Below the pieces are notes generated by a model, which saw nothing but the letters and a program-made list of their open reading frames with translations, was not told the origin of the DNA and searched no databases. A DNA stretch of 64,000 nucleotides from JAFGBI01 sp964480725 (GTDB lineage Bacteria > Myxococcota_A > Polyangia > Polyangiales > Polyangiaceae). The position numbers and the translations under genes were made by a program. Shown here piece after piece: positions 16,785 to 25,175 of this stretch (positions are counted from its first letter, which is position 1; every line of letters begins with the position of its first letter). The stretch is taken from positions 1 to 64,000 of the forward strand of contig CAYZQO010000002.1 in assembly GCA_964480725.1 (NCBI GenBank). The letters are read 5' to 3'.

Positions 16785-18781
16785 TCTCACGCGGTGTTTT
16801 GGCGGCGCGGGCCTTGCTCGCGCGGCGGGTTTCGGGCAGAGCGGCGGACGTGACCCCCGCGCGCTGGCTGGTTCGCCTCTCGCTCGCGGGCGCGGCACTC
16901 GCCGCGCTCTCCGTCGCGCCGCGCGCGGCTGCGCAGGGATCGACGCCGGCGGCGCCCGCGCCCCCAGCGGCGCCCGCGGCGTCGGCGCCGCCCGTCAACG
17001 ACGGTGCCCCGGCGCAACGCCCGCTGGTGGTCGCGGTGGAGCCCGGCGCCTCCGGGCTCGAGCCCGCCGTGGTGCGCGCGGCCATCGCGCGCGAACTTGG
17101 CGTGGAGGTGCTCGAGGCGCCAGGGGAGGGAGCGCTCGGCGTGCTCACCGTGCGCTTCGACGACCTGGACGGGCTCGAGATGACCTTCGAAGAGGCCGGT
17201 GTCGGGCGCACCGTGCAGCGGTCGTTGCGTCTGCCGCCCGATCGAGATCGCCGCCTGGAGGCGGTCGCGCTGCTCGCGGGCAACGTGGCGCGCGACGAGG
17301 CGGGGGAGCTCGTCGCCGCGCTGTACGCGGCGGAGGAGGCGCGACGGATCGCCGCGGAGCGGGACGCGGTAGCGCGGGCCGCGGCGGAGCAGGCCGCGGC
17401 GGAGCAGGCCGCGGCGGAACAAGCGCGTCGGGAGCGGGAGGAGGTTGCCGGAGCCTCGCCGGTCCTGCTCGGCGGCGAGGAGGCGTCCGCGACCGCGGCG
17501 TCCCTCGGCCGCGCCGAGCGCATCGCCGAGGAGGTGGACCGCGCCGTCGAGGCGGCCCTCGCGGCGGACCTGCCCGCGCTCGAGCTCGACCCCATCCAGC
17601 TGGGGGTGGTCCCCGGGGTCGCGCTCTACCCCGACGCGACGGAGCGTCGTTTCCACGCCGTCTTCACGCTCCTGTACGGGCGCCAGGGCGCCGTCAGCGG
17701 CCTGGCGGGCTCGGTCTTCGCGCAGCGCACCCTAGGAGTCACCCGCGGGGTGACCGGCGCCGGGATCTGGCAGCGGACGGGGACGGTGGTCGGGGCGGCC
17801 GGCGCGGGGATCGGGCAGATCGGCGACGGCCCGCTCCGCGGCGTCGAGGGCGCGGGGATCCTGAACCTGCGCTCCGGCGCGGTGCAGGGGGCCGAGGTCG
17901 CCGGGATCTTGAATTGGGCTTCGGAGTTGGTGGGCCTGCAGAGCGCAGGCCTCGTCAACCTGGTGGGCGGCGACCTGCTGGGGGCTCAGTCGGCGGGGCT
18001 GGTCAACGTCGTCGATGGCGAGCTGATGGGCGCGCAGGCGGCGGGCCTCGTCAACGTGGCGCGAGGGCCGGCGTCGGGGCTGATGGTCGCGGGCCTGGGC
18101 AACGGCGCGGGGGCATTCGACGGTGTCGCGATCGCGGGCCTTGGCAGCTGGGCCGGCGATCTCGACGGAGCCGAGATCGCTGGCGTGGCCAACGTGGCGC
18201 GCGACGTCGTGGGTGCCCAGATCGGCGTCGTCAACGTGGCGCGCGACGTCGAGGGCGCTCAGATCGGCGTCGTCAACGTCGCCCGACGGGCGACCGGGGC
18301 GCAGATCGGCGTGGTGAACATCTCCCGGGAGATCGACGGCGCGCCGCTCGGGCTCGTCAACGTCACCCGGGGCAGCCCGCGACTCGTGGTCTGGCACGAG
18401 CACGCCATCGAGAGCGATCCGCAGAACCTCGTCGCCGGCGTCGACGTCGCGATCAAGACCCTCATCGGCCCGGTCTACACGCAGTTCGGGCTCGGCGGCG
18501 ACGCGGTGGCACACACCTGGGACGCCACGACCGGGTTGGGTCTGCACCTCGACGTCAGCCCGATCTACTTCGAGGTCGACGCCCTCTACCGCGGCGATTG
18601 GGATGTCCGTGCTTCGAACGAGAACGATGCCCAGGCCGTGCACTACCGCGGCAAGGTCGGGGTCGAGATCCTGGACGACGCGCTGGCCGTCTTCGCCGGC
18701 GGCGGTCTGCGTCAGGCGATCGCGCGCGACTGGGACCCGTCCTACTCGGCCACCGCCCTGGCCGGCTTCGAGGTGTACTGA
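16781..18781 (+). CDS. LA_2272-like surface-repeat outer-membrane protein
   Basis: A 666-residue exported protein whose ATG overlaps the tonB stop (ATGA). After an N-terminal signal region ending near APRAAAQG comes a periplasmic domain, an Ala/Glu-rich coiled coil (residues of about 185-220, with three direct repeats of AAAEQ), then from about residue 315 to 530 a run of some 15 short repeats of the form GAQIGVVNVARDVE or LQSAGLVNLVGG. Such G-x-x-N-x-A repeats are known from the LA_2272 surface-repeat family and likely form a beta-solenoid. The last 130 residues look like outer-membrane strands, ending in FEVY. Its place in the tonB operon suggests that the ExbBD-TonB motor acts with it, which is inference. 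Confidence 0.75.
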   Translation: MISRGVLAARALLARRVSGRAADVTPARWLVRLSLAGAALAALSVAPRAAAQGSTPAAPAPPAAPAASAPPVNDGAPAQRPLVVAVEPGASGLEPAVVRAAIARELGVEVLEAPGEGALGVLTVRFDDLDGLEMTFEEAGVGRTVQRSLRLPPDRDRRLEAVALLAGNVARDEAGELVAALYAAEEARRIAAERDAVARAAAEQAAAEQAAAEQARREREEVAGASPVLLGGEEASATAASLGRAERIAEEVDRAVEAALAADLPALELDPIQLGVVPGVALYPDATERRFHAVFTLLYGRQGAVSGLAGSVFAQRTLGVTRGVTGAGIWQRTGTVVGAAGAGIGQIGDGPLRGVEGAGILNLRSGAVQGAEVAGILNWASELVGLQSAGLVNLVGGDLLGAQSAGLVNVVDGELMGAQAAGLVNVARGPASGLMVAGLGNGAGAFDGVAIAGLGSWAGDLDGAEIAGVANVARDVVGAQIGVVNVARDVEGAQIGVVNVARRATGAQIGVVNISREIDGAPLGLVNVTRGSPRLVVWHEHAIESDPQNLVAGVDVAIKTLIGPVYTQFGLGGDAVAHTWDATTGLGLHLDVSPIYFEVDALYRGDWDVRASNENDAQAVHYRGKVGVEILDDALAVFAGGGLRQAIARDWDPSYSATALAGFEVY

Positions 18782-18827
18782 GGTCGCGCCCGGGAGCGCG
18801 GCCGTGGCCTCGCCGCCGGGGCGCGAC

Positions 18828-19424
18828 TCAGCCCGCGAGCCGTCGTCGCTCGTGAGCGAGCAACCAGGCCTTGCGCTCGAGGCCGCCGGCGTAGCCGGTG
18901 AGCGCGCCACCGCGGCCGACGAGGCGGTGGCAGGGGACGATGATCCCGAGGGGGTTCGCGTGCGCGGCCGTGCCGACGGCGCGGCTCGCCGCGGGGCGCC
19001 CGAGCCGCGCCGCGAGCTCGCCGTAGGTGACGGTGCTCCCGAACGGCACCGCGAGCAGCAGCCGCCGGACGGCGGCCTGGAATGGGGTAGGGGCGGGTGC
19101 GAGGGGCAGGTCGAAGCTCCGGCGCCGTCCGGCAAGGTACTCGCGGAGCTGCCGGAGTGCCTCGTCGCGGAGCGCTCGCGCCGCACGCGGAGCGTCGTGC
19201 CGGCCCGCCGCGCTCGCCGGCAGCTCGCCGGCGAAGCCAACCGCCACCAGCGCCTGGGCGGACGCGACCACCCAGAGCTCGCCGACCGGGGTGTGGAGGG
19301 CGCCCGGGGCCGTCGGCTCCTTGGGCGCGGGGGCCGTCTGGCGCGAGGGGTTCCGCGAGCCCCGCCCGGCGGGGCCGGGAGCCGTCCGGGCGGGCGGGGT
19401 CGGCGCGGGCATGGTCCGGGACAT
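18828..19424 (-). CDS. ogt: Methylated-DNA-[protein]-cysteine S-methyltransferase
   Basis: A 198-residue Ogt/MGMT protein that repairs O6-alkylguanine by transferring the alkyl group to its own Cys. The active-site motif PCHR is present (Cys165), with the preceding ANPLGIIVPCHR, and the helix-turn-helix recognition part (FGSTVTYGELAARLG) that binds DNA. The first 45 residues are Pro/Ala/Arg-rich and not conserved, so a later start is possible; I chose the ATG at 19424. It is transcribed divergently from the sigma factor with 229 bases between the starts. Confidence 0.9.
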   Translation of the reverse strand: MSRTMPAPTPPARTAPGPAGRGSRNPSRQTAPAPKEPTAPGALHTPVGELWVVASAQALVAVGFAGELPASAAGRHDAPRAARALRDEALRQLREYLAGRRRSFDLPLAPAPTPFQAAVRRLLLAVPFGSTVTYGELAARLGRPAASRAVGTAAHANPLGIIVPCHRLVGRGGALTGYAGGLERKAWLLAHERRRLAG

Positions 19425-19653
19425 AGCGCCCCGGCGGGGCGCCGTCTCCCCCCCCGATAGCGAGGCCGTCGGGTCCCCGCGCCGCCCCTTGAACGATCGC
19501 CGCTCGTCCGGGAACCAAGGGCCGTGCCGGCAGGATTTGCGCATTCGCGGGCGATGGGGCGCTCCCCTCAGGTGGGGGGCGCGCTTCGGCGAGGCGTCGC
19601 GCCGCGGCCCGGCGCGACGGCCTTGGTCCGTCGCGGTGAGGGTGAGGGGTGAT

Positions 19654-20247
19654 ATGACCACGGCCGAGTTCGAGCTGGAATCCCTGAGGAGCTGGCCGGT
19701 GGAAGCCCAAGAGGAGTCGCTCGTCGCGCGGCTGCAGCGCGCCGATCCGGTGGCGATCGGTGAGGCCTACGACGCTCACCACGGCGCGGTGCGGGCCTTC
19801 GCGCGGCGCCTGGTCGGTGACCCAGCCGCCGCCGAGGACCTCCTGCACGAGGTGTTCGTCACCTTGCCCCAGGCCATCCGGCGCTACCGCGGGGAGTCTA
19901 CCCTGCGCACGTTCCTCGTCTCCATCGCCGTCAACCACGCCCGCCATCACCTCCGCGGCGCGACGCGTCGCCGGGCCGCGATGGACCGCCTCTCCCTCGA
20001 GCCACCGGCGGCGGCGGGGGATCCGGAGTCGGTGGCGCGCCGGCGGGAGCTGGCGGCGGCGCTGAGCCGGGCTCTCGACGCGCTGCCGATGGACCAGCGC
20101 GTCGCGTTCGTGCTCTGCGAGGTCGAGGAGCGGACCTCCCGGGAGGTTGCCGAGATCGTGGGCGCGCCGGAGGCGACGGTGCGGACCCGGCTCTTTCACG
20201 CCAAGCGCAAGCTCCGCGCCACCCTGGAGCAAGCGGGGATCGCATGA
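19654..20247 (+). CDS. ECF-type RNA polymerase sigma factor
   Basis: A 197-residue sigma-70 family protein of the extracytoplasmic-function type. Region 2 spans residues of about 40-105 (FARRLVGDPAAAEDLLHEVF, then TLRTFLVSIAVNHARHHLR) and region 4 spans about 135-190 (LPMDQRVAFVLCEVEERTSR, then the recognition helix GAPEATVRTRLFHAKRKL). ATG preceded by GAGGGG. Its stop overlaps the start of the next gene (ATGA), whose product is very probably its regulator. Confidence 0.92.
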   Translation: MTTAEFELESLRSWPVEAQEESLVARLQRADPVAIGEAYDAHHGAVRAFARRLVGDPAAAEDLLHEVFVTLPQAIRRYRGESTLRTFLVSIAVNHARHHLRGATRRRAAMDRLSLEPPAAAGDPESVARRRELAAALSRALDALPMDQRVAFVLCEVEERTSREVAEIVGAPEATVRTRLFHAKRKLRATLEQAGIA

Positions 20248-21017
20248 CCGACGACATCCTGAGTCAGGCGGCGCGGGCCCTGCGCGAGGAGACGGAGGGC
20301 GAAGACGCGAGCGCGCGCTTCACGCGGGCCCGGGTCATGGCGTCGGTTCACCGCTCCCACGCGCGGCGCGGCTTGCGTTCGGTGCTGCTCGTCCCGCTCG
20401 CCGCTGTGCTCGCCGGATCGACGGCGTGGGGCGCCGCCAGCGGCAAGCTCCCGGAGGCGTTTCGCTCGGCGGTGCGGCTCGTCGTCGGCAGCCCCGAACT
20501 CACCCCCGCGGAGCCGGCGCCAGTGGTCGCGTGGCGCACGGCGCCGCCCGTCTCGGCGCCGGTGGAGCCGGAGCCGCTCCCCTTCGATCCCGCGGCGCTG
20601 GAGGAGGAGCCCGGCGATCACGACGGGGAGCCCACGCTCGAGGAGCACGCGCCCGTGACGGCGCCACCCGCTCGCGCCGTCCCGCTCCCGAGCGCGCGCC
20701 GGGCGCCGCTCGATCCCGAGGGCTCGGTGGCTTACGCCGCGTATCGCCGCGCGCACGATGCCCACTTCGCGGCGCAAGACGCCGCCGCCGCGCTCGCCGG
20801 TTGGGACGAGTACCTCGCGGTGGCACCGCGCGGGCGCTTCGCGCTCGAGGCCCGCTACAACCGCGCGCTCTGCTTGGTGCGCCTCGGGCGGAGCGCGGAG
20901 GCGCGCGCCGCGCTCGCGCCGTTCGCGGCCGGAGCGCACGGCGAGTACCGGCGGCGCGAGGCGCGCGAGCTGGTGACGGCCATCGAGGGCGTTGGCGGGA
21001 CGTCGGCGGGCGAGTAG
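20244..21017 (+). CDS. Putative membrane anti-sigma factor with TPR-like C-terminus
   Basis: A 257-residue protein coupled to the sigma factor by a 4-base overlap. Residues 1-45 are cytoplasmic, one membrane helix lies at about 46-66 (VLLVPLAAVLAGSTAWGAA), then a Pro-rich periplasmic spacer and, from about residue 165, helical repeats resembling tetratricopeptides (HFAAQDAAAALAGWDEYLAV, ALEARYNRALCLVRLG). No zinc-binding anti-sigma (ZAS) motif is visible. Anti-sigma function is inferred from position and topology; the periplasmic TPR part is the probable sensing domain. Confidence 0.75.
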   Translation: MTDDILSQAARALREETEGEDASARFTRARVMASVHRSHARRGLRSVLLVPLAAVLAGSTAWGAASGKLPEAFRSAVRLVVGSPELTPAEPAPVVAWRTAPPVSAPVEPEPLPFDPAALEEEPGDHDGEPTLEEHAPVTAPPARAVPLPSARRAPLDPEGSVAYAAYRRAHDAHFAAQDAAAALAGWDEYLAVAPRGRFALEARYNRALCLVRLGRSAEARAALAPFAAGAHGEYRRREARELVTAIEGVGGTSAGE

Positions 21018-21096
21018 GTCGACCCCGGCCGAGTCGCCCCCTCGGCGGGTGACGGATCGGCTTCCGCGCCGTACAATCCGGACGGAGGTTGGCGAT

Positions 21097-22242
21097 ATGC
21101 GCAGAGCGATTGGGCGCGCGACGGCGTTGTCATCCGCCTTGATGCTCGCGGCTGGGTGCTTCTTCGAGACGGAAGAGGATGACGGGGAGGACGGCGGGGC
21201 TGCCTCGACCAGCCTCGGCGGGCTCGGCATGGGCGCGGAGGCCTCGGGGGGGGCGTCCGGTAGCGGAGGGGTCTCGGTTGGCGGCGCTGGCGGAGTGACA
21301 ACGGGCGGGAGCGCCGTCGGGGGGACGGTAACGGGCGGCGTCGCGACCGGCGGGCTCACGACCGGGGGAGCCGCAACCGGCGGGCTCACGACCGGGGGAG
21401 CCGCAACCGGCGGCACCGCCACGGGTGGGTCCCCGACAGGTGGTGTCGCGACAGGTGGTGTCGCGACGGGCGGTGTCGCGACGGGCGGTGTCGCGACGGG
21501 CGGTGTCGCGACGGGCGGNNNNNNNNNNNNNNNNNNNNNNNNNNNNNNNNNNNNNNNNNNNNNNNNNNNNNNNNNNNNNNNNNNNNNNNNNNNNNNNNNN
21601 NNNNNNNNNNNNNNNNNNGTCGCGACGGGCGGTGTCGCGACGGGCGGCGTCGCGACGGGCGGTGTCGCGACGGGCGGCGTCGCGACGGGCGGTGTTGCGA
21701 CGGGCGGTGTCGCGATGGGTGGTGTTGCGACGGGCGGTGTCGCGACGGGGGGCGTCGCGACGGGGGGCAGTGATCTCTGCGCGGACGGCCCGCTCGCCGA
21801 TTCGCTGGCGACCTGCCAGCCCAGCGAGTTCGTGCCCAGCGGCGACTACCACCAGGACTGCGTCGATCGCATCAACCAGATCCGCATGGAGTGCCAGTGC
21901 CTCCCGCCGCTCGAGCGGTGGACGGAGGCAGAGGCCTGCGCCGACCAGATGGCCGCCTACGACGCCTCGGTGGACCAAGCGCATGCGGGGTTCAGGGCGG
22001 ATGTTTGCAGCCCCGCCGGCTGGGCACAGAACGAGTGCCCCGGCTGGGACGCGCCGGACGACATCATCCTGGACACGCAATGGTACGAGGCGTGCCTGAT
22101 GATGATGTGGCACGAGGTGGACGAACCCTCCGGCGAGCAGGGCCACTACGTGGCCATGAGCAGCAATCAGTACACGCGGGTGGCCTGCGGTCTGTACGAC
22201 GGCGGTTCCGGTGCCGTCTGGGCCGTGCAGAACTTCCAGTAA
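21097..22242 (+). CDS. CAP/SCP-domain lipoprotein with VATGG repeat linker (gap inside)
   Basis: ATG preceded by GGAGG; signal peptide MRRAIGRATALSSALMLAAG ends in lipobox Cys. A low-complexity linker follows in which VATGG (15 bp) is repeated many times and which contains the assembly gap, so the true length is unknown. The C-terminal 155 residues match the CAP/SCP/PR-1 fold: a Cys-rich N-terminal helix (CVDRINQIRMEC), a central MMMWHEVDEP segment and GHYVAMSSNQYTRVACGLYD, equivalent to the GHYTQ..W..T..VGC signature. CAP proteins are secreted with varied binding roles; the function here is unknown. The frame is continuous across the N run but only because 100 N happen to keep it. Confidence 0.8.
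   Translation: MRRAIGRATALSSALMLAAGCFFETEEDDGEDGGAASTSLGGLGMGAEASGGASGSGGVSVGGAGGVTTGGSAVGGTVTGGVATGGLTTGGAATGGLTTGGAATGGTATGGSPTGGVATGGVATGGVATGGVATGGVATGXXXXXXXXXXXXXXXXXXXXXXXXXXXXXXXXXXVATGGVATGGVATGGVATGGVATGGVATGGVAMGGVATGGVATGGVATGGSDLCADGPLADSLATCQPSEFVPSGDYHQDCVDRINQIRMECQCLPPLERWTEAEACADQMAAYDASVDQAHAGFRADVCSPAGWAQNECPGWDAPDDIILDTQWYEACLMMMWHEVDEPSGEQGHYVAMSSNQYTRVACGLYDGGSGAVWAVQNFQ
21432..21770 (+). repeat. 15-bp tandem repeat array encoding VATGG
   Basis: Repeats of GTCGCGACGGGCGGT with minor third-position changes flank both sides of the N run. About 5 units are visible before the gap and 10 after it. The unit is a multiple of three, so copy-number change alters linker length without breaking the frame. 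Earlier, looser TGG repeats start near 21300. Confidence 0.9.
21519..21618. other. Assembly gap of 100 N
   Basis: Exactly 100 N, the conventional placeholder for a join of unknown size. It lies inside the near-identical 15-bp repeat, which explains why assembly failed there. The number of missing repeat units cannot be known from this sequence. Confidence 0.99.
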
Positions 22243-22370
22243 CCCAGCGACCCTTCCCGCGCGCCAATGGACCGGTCACGAGGAGGCGCCGAGCAGGCGG
22301 CCTCCCCGACGGCGATACGGGATCGTCGGCGGGCGAGGCATTCTCGCCTCGACTCTGGCGTGCTTGGGGC

Positions 22371-22890
22371 ATGGGAGGGCGAGCGGTGAGGCGGAGCGGT
22401 GCTCGCGCTCGGGCTGGTCGCGGCCTGCGACCGGCGGGTGAGCGGGGGCAAGGGGACCACCGGGGGCGCGCGCGTCGCCGACGGCGCCGGGGGCATCACC
22501 GAGGCGGCGCTCGGTTCGGGCGTGGGACGGGGCGGCGAACCAGGGGGTGGTGGGCTCGGTCCGCTCGGTGACGGCGGGGATGCGAGCGCGGGGGTTGAGG
22601 CGGGAGGGGGAGGGGGCGCGGCGGTTGCTGCGTCGGGGGGACGGCTCGCGTTCGGCATCGCCGCCTGTCCGGGCCCGCTCCTGGACGCCGCCGGCGCGGC
22701 TGGGGACGAGCCCTGGTGCACGGGGGTCTTGCTGGGCTCCGATCGAATGCCGACCGATATGGTCGTCGTGCTGGATCGGAGCGCGGCGATGGTGGCGGGG
22801 ACGCGCTGCTCGACGCGCTGCGGGACGCGGTGCCGACCGGACCGGCGCCGCTCGAACCGGCGGTGCTCGGCGCCCTCACGGGCCGCACCC
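22371..22890 (+). pseudogene. Broken von Willebrand A-type lipoprotein gene
   Basis: The pieces of one gene lie in different frames. An ATG at 22371 and a GTG at 22386 lead an Arg-rich n-region (RAVRRSG); the hydrophobic part and lipobox (LALGLVAACD) continue in another frame. A TGG/GGG linker follows and then RMPTDMVVVLDRSAAM, which matches the first strand of von Willebrand A domains in myxobacterial lipoproteins (normally D.V.VLDRSGSM). The frame then shifts again to GGDALLDALRDAVPTGPAP, the first helix of such domains, and homology stops where the opposite-strand gene ends. At least two frameshifts plus a 3' truncation. Known family from pattern only. Confidence 0.6.
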
Positions 22891-24348
22891 GAGGTGCATC
22901 GCCCGCACGGGGTTCGGCTCGTTGTCCGTGGGGTATTCGGAGTAGACGAGGAAGGCTTCCCCCTCGACGGTGACGAGGAAGGGATCCCAGAGGCACTCCT
23001 CGTCGCCGGTGCTCCTCCACTCGTCGAGCACGGCGCCGTCGTCGTCCAGTCGTTGGACGAAGCGCTCGCACGTGCTTCCGAAGACCTCCGTCGATCCTAC
23101 GAACAAGTGCCCTCCCCCCGGAGCGGGGATCAGGTGCATGGCACCGAGGTACCCGTCCACCTCGACGGTCGGCAGGACGGCGCGCGTGCTGCCGTCGTGC
23201 CCTACGGTGGCCAGCGCGTAGCCTCGCATCCCGATGTCCGTCCCCAAGACGAGCCACCCATCGGGGGTGGGAGACGCCTGCCCCCACAGCCAGTCCTGCT
23301 CCGGGTCACCGAGCGGCTGCGGCGTGGGGGTGACGGCCTTGCCCTCGCCGTCGAGCAGGTAGGTCAGGCTCTCTCGGGTCGGCGCCTTCCGCGCCACGAC
23401 GAGGACGCGGTCACCCGAGACACCGAGCCGCTGGAGGCCCAGCTCGGTGCCGTCCTCCGCCAGGACGGTCTGGCTCACGAGCGCGCCCTGCGCGTCGAAC
23501 GCCGACACCATCAGGGGCCAGCCCCCGGGCTGGAACGAGGCGGCGCACCAGCTCACGAGGAAACGGGACCCGGTCCAGACGACGTCGGGGGCAACCGAGC
23601 CGCTGGTCACCCCTTCCGCCATCACGGGATCCGGGCCGCCGAGCAGCCCACCCGAGGGATCGAGCCAGAAGACCGCCGGGCGATCGGCGCTGCCCCAGCG
23701 GGCGCTCGTCGTCACCGCGACCCGGTCGGTCCCCATCGCCACCCGGAATCCCGCGGTGACGTTGCGCTCGAGCAGCACCTCCGGTGCTCGCGGCGTCGAT
23801 CCGGTGAACAGCCCGCCGATGATCGCGTTCGGCTCTGGATGCGAGCCGTCGAAGCTGAGCCGCCAGAGCGCGACCAACCCCTCGGGGCCTGCCCAGGCCA
23901 CGTTGCCGAACGCCCAGCGGCAGGTGGTGCAGTCGCCGGTCGAGAGCTCGGTCGTGCGAAGATCGTAGATCCCCAGGGGAGATAGCCCCAGGCCCTCGTC
24001 GACGAGCCCGTCCCCGTCGTCGTCGACGCCGTTGCATGTTTCCTCCACCGGTTCGCCCCCGCCCGCGGCGCCGCCGGTGACCACGCCGCCGGTGACCACG
24101 CCGCCGGTGGGCAAGCCACCCGCAGCAGCGCCGCCGGTGACCACGCCGCCGGTGACCACGCCGCCGGTGACCACGCCACCGGCGGCAGCGCCGGACAGGC
24201 CGCCCCCTCCGGCTCCGCCGTCGCCTCCCGTGGGGTTAGGGCCGCCGGACTCCCGGTTGCCCCCCGTCGCGAGCGCGAGCTCGGAGCGACCGCCGCAGGC
24301 AAGCGCAGCGAGCAGCGCGGAGAGCATCCAGGCTGAGCGAGCCCGCAC
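22876..24348 (-). CDS. MopE-motif lipoprotein with TGG linker and beta-propeller-like body
   Basis: A 490-residue predicted lipoprotein: GTG start, MRARSAWMLSALLAALAC signal with lipobox Cys18, then a linker in which the 15-bp unit for GGVVT is repeated. At about residue 110 comes ETCNGVDDDGDGLVDEGL, the motif found in MopE-type putative metal-binding proteins. The remaining 370 residues look like WD/YVTN-type blades (VALWRLSFDG, RVAVTTSARWG, RVLVVARKA, GYALATVGHDG) with several Cys. Surface role unknown. Its 3' end meets the broken gene on the other strand, suggesting a rearrangement at that junction. Confidence 0.8.
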   Translation of the reverse strand: MRARSAWMLSALLAALACGGRSELALATGGNRESGGPNPTGGDGGAGGGGLSGAAAGGVVTGGVVTGGVVTGGAAAGGLPTGGVVTGGVVTGGAAGGGEPVEETCNGVDDDGDGLVDEGLGLSPLGIYDLRTTELSTGDCTTCRWAFGNVAWAGPEGLVALWRLSFDGSHPEPNAIIGGLFTGSTPRAPEVLLERNVTAGFRVAMGTDRVAVTTSARWGSADRPAVFWLDPSGGLLGGPDPVMAEGVTSGSVAPDVVWTGSRFLVSWCAASFQPGGWPLMVSAFDAQGALVSQTVLAEDGTELGLQRLGVSGDRVLVVARKAPTRESLTYLLDGEGKAVTPTPQPLGDPEQDWLWGQASPTPDGWLVLGTDIGMRGYALATVGHDGSTRAVLPTVEVDGYLGAMHLIPAPGGGHLFVGSTEVFGSTCERFVQRLDDDGAVLDEWRSTGDEECLWDPFLVTVEGEAFLVYSEYPTDNEPNPVRAMHLGCGP

Positions 24349-24616
24349 GCCGCCAGCCTAGCCGCAAGATCGCCGTCGATCGAGCGCGTCGCCGTCGCGG
24401 CCAGCGTGGCAAGACGATCCGGCGATGCCCGCCGCGGGAGTTCGGCGACCCGCGTGGTCCGAAACGCCGCGCGAGGAGGGCGCGGTTGCGGCGCTGGAGC
24501 GGGACGGGGCAGCCGTTCACGAGCCCATCGATCAGCAGCCCCACCGCCCCCGCCGTCACCACGGCGAGCAACGCCCGCAGGGTCGCGGCGCGATGGGGCT
24601 TCAAGGTCGACGTCAT
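24349..24616 (-). other. Possible relic of a signal-peptide gene
   Basis: A minus-strand frame opens at an ATG at 24616 preceded by AGGGGGGAA and encodes MTSTLKPHRAATLRALLAVV followed by more hydrophobic residues and NGCPVPL, like the start of an exported protein. After about 45 codons it turns Arg-rich and runs into the neighbouring lipoprotein gene. Perhaps the 5' remnant of a lost gene; I see no family. Confidence 0.3.
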
Positions 24617-24775
24617 CCCGGTTCCCCCCTGCCCCCAGCGCGCCGCGGTTGCTGGCCGGCGACGGGTGCGCTTGTGTCCGGCGGCGTCGAGGGGATTACG
24701 TCGAGGGCGGTGAGCGTCGCGGGGTACTCGGAGGTCGGCCCGCACTTGGGTCATCACCGGGGAAGACGCTGCGTG

Positions 24776-25000
24776 ATGGGCTCCTGCCTGGAGGACGTCC
24801 CCGACGACCTCGGGGAGCGCCCTTTCCAGCTCGCGTTCGATCCGAAGTACCTGCCCGCGGCGGTGGACCTGCGCCGCTGGATGCGCCCGGTGGAGGACAC
24901 GGGGCTGCTCGCCACCTCCTCGGCCGCGGCGCTCGCGGGCGCGATCGAGTCCCTCGTTTTCCGATCGACCCAGCGCCACGCGGACGTCAGCCGCCTCTTC
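24776..25000 (+). pseudogene. Papain-like (C1) peptidase fragment
   Basis: About 75 codons resemble the segment around the catalytic Cys of C1A peptidases: YLPAAVDLRRWMRPVEDTG then LLATSSAAALAGAIESL and HADVSRLF, to be compared with the family pattern LP..VDLR....PVxDQGxLGSCxAxAxAGAIE...... VSRLF. Gln and the catalytic Cys of DQGxxGSC are replaced (DTGLLATSS). Nothing recognisable follows the fragment. No signal sequence or good start. Therefore a dead fragment, possibly from a larger Cys-peptidase gene lost here. Confidence 0.65.
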
Positions 25001-25175
25001 CGCGCCCGACTGGCACCACGGCGCGCCGCGTCACCAAAAGGCCGGCAGAGTCTGCGGCGACCGCCGCGCCATCACTGATCCACGACGTTGGGGTGGGCAG
25101 ATCAACCCTCGGCCGTCGAGTGCTCGTCGTACGCCGCCGGTACTGCCGCGTCGTACGCGAAGCGACCGACTACCC

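Noticed and set aside
21432..21770. CRISPR array because of the short regular repeats
   Set aside because: The repeats are contiguous 15-bp coding units with no spacers, and no cas genes are in the window.
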